Source: Clavulina sp. PMI_390 (Eukaryota > Basidiomycota > Agaricomycetes > Cantharellales > Hydnaceae). Taken from it: 10,089 bases of DNA. Within the stretch, counting starts at the first letter, position 1. Each line of letters begins with the position of its first letter. Where the stretch lies: positions 251,991-262,079 of the forward strand of contig WIDE01000031.1 of assembly GCA_015039315.1 (NCBI GenBank), given 5' to 3'. Position numbers and translations under genes: made by a program. Of this stretch, positions 8,307 through 10,089 are shown piece after piece. The notes under the pieces were generated by a model, which was given only the letters and a program-made list of their open reading frames with translations, was not told where the DNA came from and did not search any database.

Positions 8307-9710
8307 ATGCCCATCTCTCTATTTCCTTACGAAGTCCTCCTACTTGTGGCTGAGAATGTAGTGCTTGTCGAACGGAGGAAGGAACAAGCTGCTCGAGACA
8401 CTCTCATGGCCCTCACCACACTCACAGCAATAACTGCCTCGTGGCGCAATCTCATCATTGGATACAGCCCATTATGGAGAGACATCCACATCAAAATACC
8501 CCCGCCGCGAGATATCAGGCCCCACATTCCCACTAGGATCCACCCAAATGACCTCGAGCGGGTAACTTGCTTCCTTCAGAGGTCAAATCGATCCCCCATC
8601 CATCTGCATATTGTTCGCTCGTGGCCAGAATTGCCGATGCCCATCGAAGAAACTTTGGAGCTCGAGCGTGAATGGAAGTTGATGGATGAGATTCTCCTTC
8701 CTCATATGCATCGATGTCGTTTCATTTCTGCAGCTCTAGAGCATGTTGGGAGCGCGGTAGAGCCACTCCGCCTACTGCGACTTTGTGAAACTCCACACCT
8801 AAAGGAGCTAGAGCTTGTCCATCGACGTCCTTCGTATACCACGTCTCAGATGGTCATGTACGAAAGCCCTTTGGGCGATGATTGGAATATCTTGCCGGAG
8901 ATTGTGCCTCTCCAGAGTCTCATCTTCTCTGATCCAATGGGGTATCTTCCTAAAGTCATTGATGTCTCGTGGCCTTCTCTCTCTACATTAGACGTCCATA
9001 TCCATGTAAAATGGTGGCCAAAGCTTTGTGTCACACTCTCTCAACTCCCCACCCTACGCGAGCTATTTCTTGTTCTAATCTCCAGACGTGTTGAAAGCTT
9101 TAACCAAGGAGGCGACCGAGTCGACTCACGCGATAATCGGGTGCAAATGCCTTGCGTTGACAGAATTACGACCAACAACCTCGCGATCTGGCACGACATA
9201 TCTACTCCGATACTTTCGTCCCTATCCATCACAGCGACAGGGCCTTACAGTATGCTCTTAGGTCCGACCCTGACCACTGACAGGACTTTGGAAGGGCTAC
9301 TTCCCGCGCTTATAGAATTGCCCGTCCGTGAAGTCATATTCACCGGCTGCTTTCTCAGTCCTTATGCCCTTCCCGCCTTGCGCTCGCTTGCGAGCGTAGA
9401 ATCTCTACGTTTCAATCGCTCCATTAGTAACTGGAAGGTCCTAGAACCTCTTGCCCAAGAGCGAGAGAGCTCCGATAAGTCCACATCGCCACCGACCTCT
9501 GTAATAGGGAAAGGCGAGATTCTTCCGGCACTGAAGATCATATCAATTGATGAGTCGCATCGTAGCTTCCCTGCGGTTGCGGACTCCTCCAAGACGAAAT
9601 CTCTGGTGAAACGTCTCCGTAGCCTTTCGCTTGATGTGGCGTGGACTCTTGAGTCATTCTCAACGGTGAATCGTCAGTACTCACATCTTCGTGCCGTCTT
9701 ACATAGCTAA
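8307..9710 (+). CDS. F-box domain protein (intronless), paralog of the gene at 6459-7787
   Basis: A single exon of 467 aa from the ATG at 8307; the frame is open upstream to about 8256 but has no earlier ATG. The F-box is at about residues 3-60 (ISLFPYEVLLLVAENVV, LTTLTAITASWRNLI, YSPLWRDI). The rest aligns with the neighbour along most of its length, for example LELEREWKLMDEILLPHMHRC against LEIEREWRSMYDLLRPHMYRC. Residues 219-257 match the neighbour's 221-259 at 22 of 39 positions without gaps. Leucine-rich strands (LKELEL, LQSLIF, LSTLDV, LRELFLVL) suggest an LRR-like substrate-binding part. This protein has an insert near residue 265 and a tail of about 16 residues after the shared LDVxWxLE end. 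The likely role is SCF substrate adaptor, inferred from family. The 3' end may be spliced differently (see the entry at 9673). Confidence 0.86.
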   Translation: MPISLFPYEVLLLVAENVVLVERRKEQAARDTLMALTTLTAITASWRNLIIGYSPLWRDIHIKIPPPRDIRPHIPTRIHPNDLERVTCFLQRSNRSPIHLHIVRSWPELPMPIEETLELEREWKLMDEILLPHMHRCRFISAALEHVGSAVEPLRLLRLCETPHLKELELVHRRPSYTTSQMVMYESPLGDDWNILPEIVPLQSLIFSDPMGYLPKVIDVSWPSLSTLDVHIHVKWWPKLCVTLSQLPTLRELFLVLISRRVESFNQGGDRVDSRDNRVQMPCVDRITTNNLAIWHDISTPILSSLSITATGPYSMLLGPTLTTDRTLEGLLPALIELPVREVIFTGCFLSPYALPALRSLASVESLRFNRSISNWKVLEPLAQERESSDKSTSPPTSVIGKGEILPALKIISIDESHRSFPAVADSSKTKSLVKRLRSLSLDVAWTLESFSTVNRQYSHLRAVLHS

Positions 9711-9721
9711 CTGATATGCAG
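9673..9721 (+). other. Possible optional 49-nt intron at the 3' end of the F-box gene
   Basis: GTCAGT at 9673 and ATGCAG at 9716-9721 bracket 49 nt that contain GCTAACTGAT, an excellent branch-point match, about 20 nt before the acceptor. Splicing would skip the stop at 9708-9710 and join in phase to an open frame ending at 9924, giving about 522 aa. The added tail (starting FIRDKDMKFCFWAS) shows no conserved motif and has no counterpart in the paralog, so the unspliced end is preferred. Confidence 0.3.
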
Positions 9722-10089
9722 GTTTCATACGCGACAAGGACATGAAATTCTGCTTTTGGGCCAGCACCCCTGTCCTTATTGATACTATCTATTCTTCGCA
9801 TACTGCTACGCTTTGTTGGTTATTCGGGCAGATACAAGTCGTTCCCTTCCTTTGTTTGAGGAGAAAATCGTCACAATTGCTGTCTGACTCTTTATCGTGC
9901 AAGTTGAATGGGTCTATATCCTAATCATAGTGTACAGCGCCTAGGAATACGTCGTGGGTTTGGAGATTGTCTCGGCTGAAGATTCTATCGTTTTGTCCTG
10001 CTTCTACTGTTGAAGTTTTGCCGCAATAATTGTTCAAAGCCCAGTGGCCATAGCCCTCATTGCGAGAGGCCCTGTATTGTTTGCACATC
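9711..10089. other. 3' flank of the plus-strand F-box gene
   Basis: Apart from the possible alternative last exon (9722-9924), I see nothing identifiable in this stretch. It should contain the 3' UTR. No coding frame, tRNA or repeat is visible after 9925. Confidence 0.4.

Noticed and set aside
1..10089. tRNA, rRNA, insertion sequence, secondary-metabolite or defence cluster
   Set aside because: I looked for tRNA-like folds, transposase motifs, terminal repeats and signature enzymes on both strands and saw none.

Overview
This window looks like nuclear DNA of a filamentous basidiomycete, probably an Agaricomycete. The genes are dense and broken by many short introns of about 50-100 nt, with GTRNGT-type donors and CTAAC/CTGAT-like branch points. 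One gene belongs to the DUF6533/DUF6534 membrane family, which is typical of mushrooms, and two intronless F-box paralogs of a kind expanded in these fungi lie beside it. All exon structures were built by hand from reading frames, splice signals and remembered family sequence patterns. No alignment was run.

Layout, left to right. (1) 87-1388, minus strand: MMM1, the ER-anchored subunit of the ERMES ER-mitochondria tether, in five exons (341 aa). (2) 1389-1766: a divergent promoter region holding a nearly perfect 135-bp tandem duplication and a 12-bp palindrome with an ACGCGT core. (3) 1767-2764, plus strand: ELP6, an Elongator subunit, in four exons (251 aa). (4) 2765-3849: a gene-poor interval with one doubtful coding relic (about 3310-3585) and a TATA box. 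(5) 3850-5876, plus strand: a polytopic DUF6534-family membrane protein that resolves into 16 in-phase exons (358 aa), two of them only 12 and 11 nt long. (6) 5877-6458: a convergent intergenic interval with nothing recognisable. (7) 6459-7787 (minus) and 8307-9710 (plus): two divergently transcribed, clearly homologous F-box proteins (442 and 467 aa) separated by 519 bp. (8) 9711-10089: probable 3' flank, with a possible alternative spliced tail for the last gene.

The genes do not form one pathway. MMM1 (organelle contact and lipid transfer) and ELP6 (tRNA wobble-uridine modification) are housekeeping genes that share an upstream region. The membrane protein and the F-box pair belong to lineage-expanded families of unknown specific function. 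I see no mobile element, CRISPR array, RNA gene or convincing new multi-gene system. The points most worth a second look are the promoter duplication, the microexon-rich gene and the mirror-image F-box pair.
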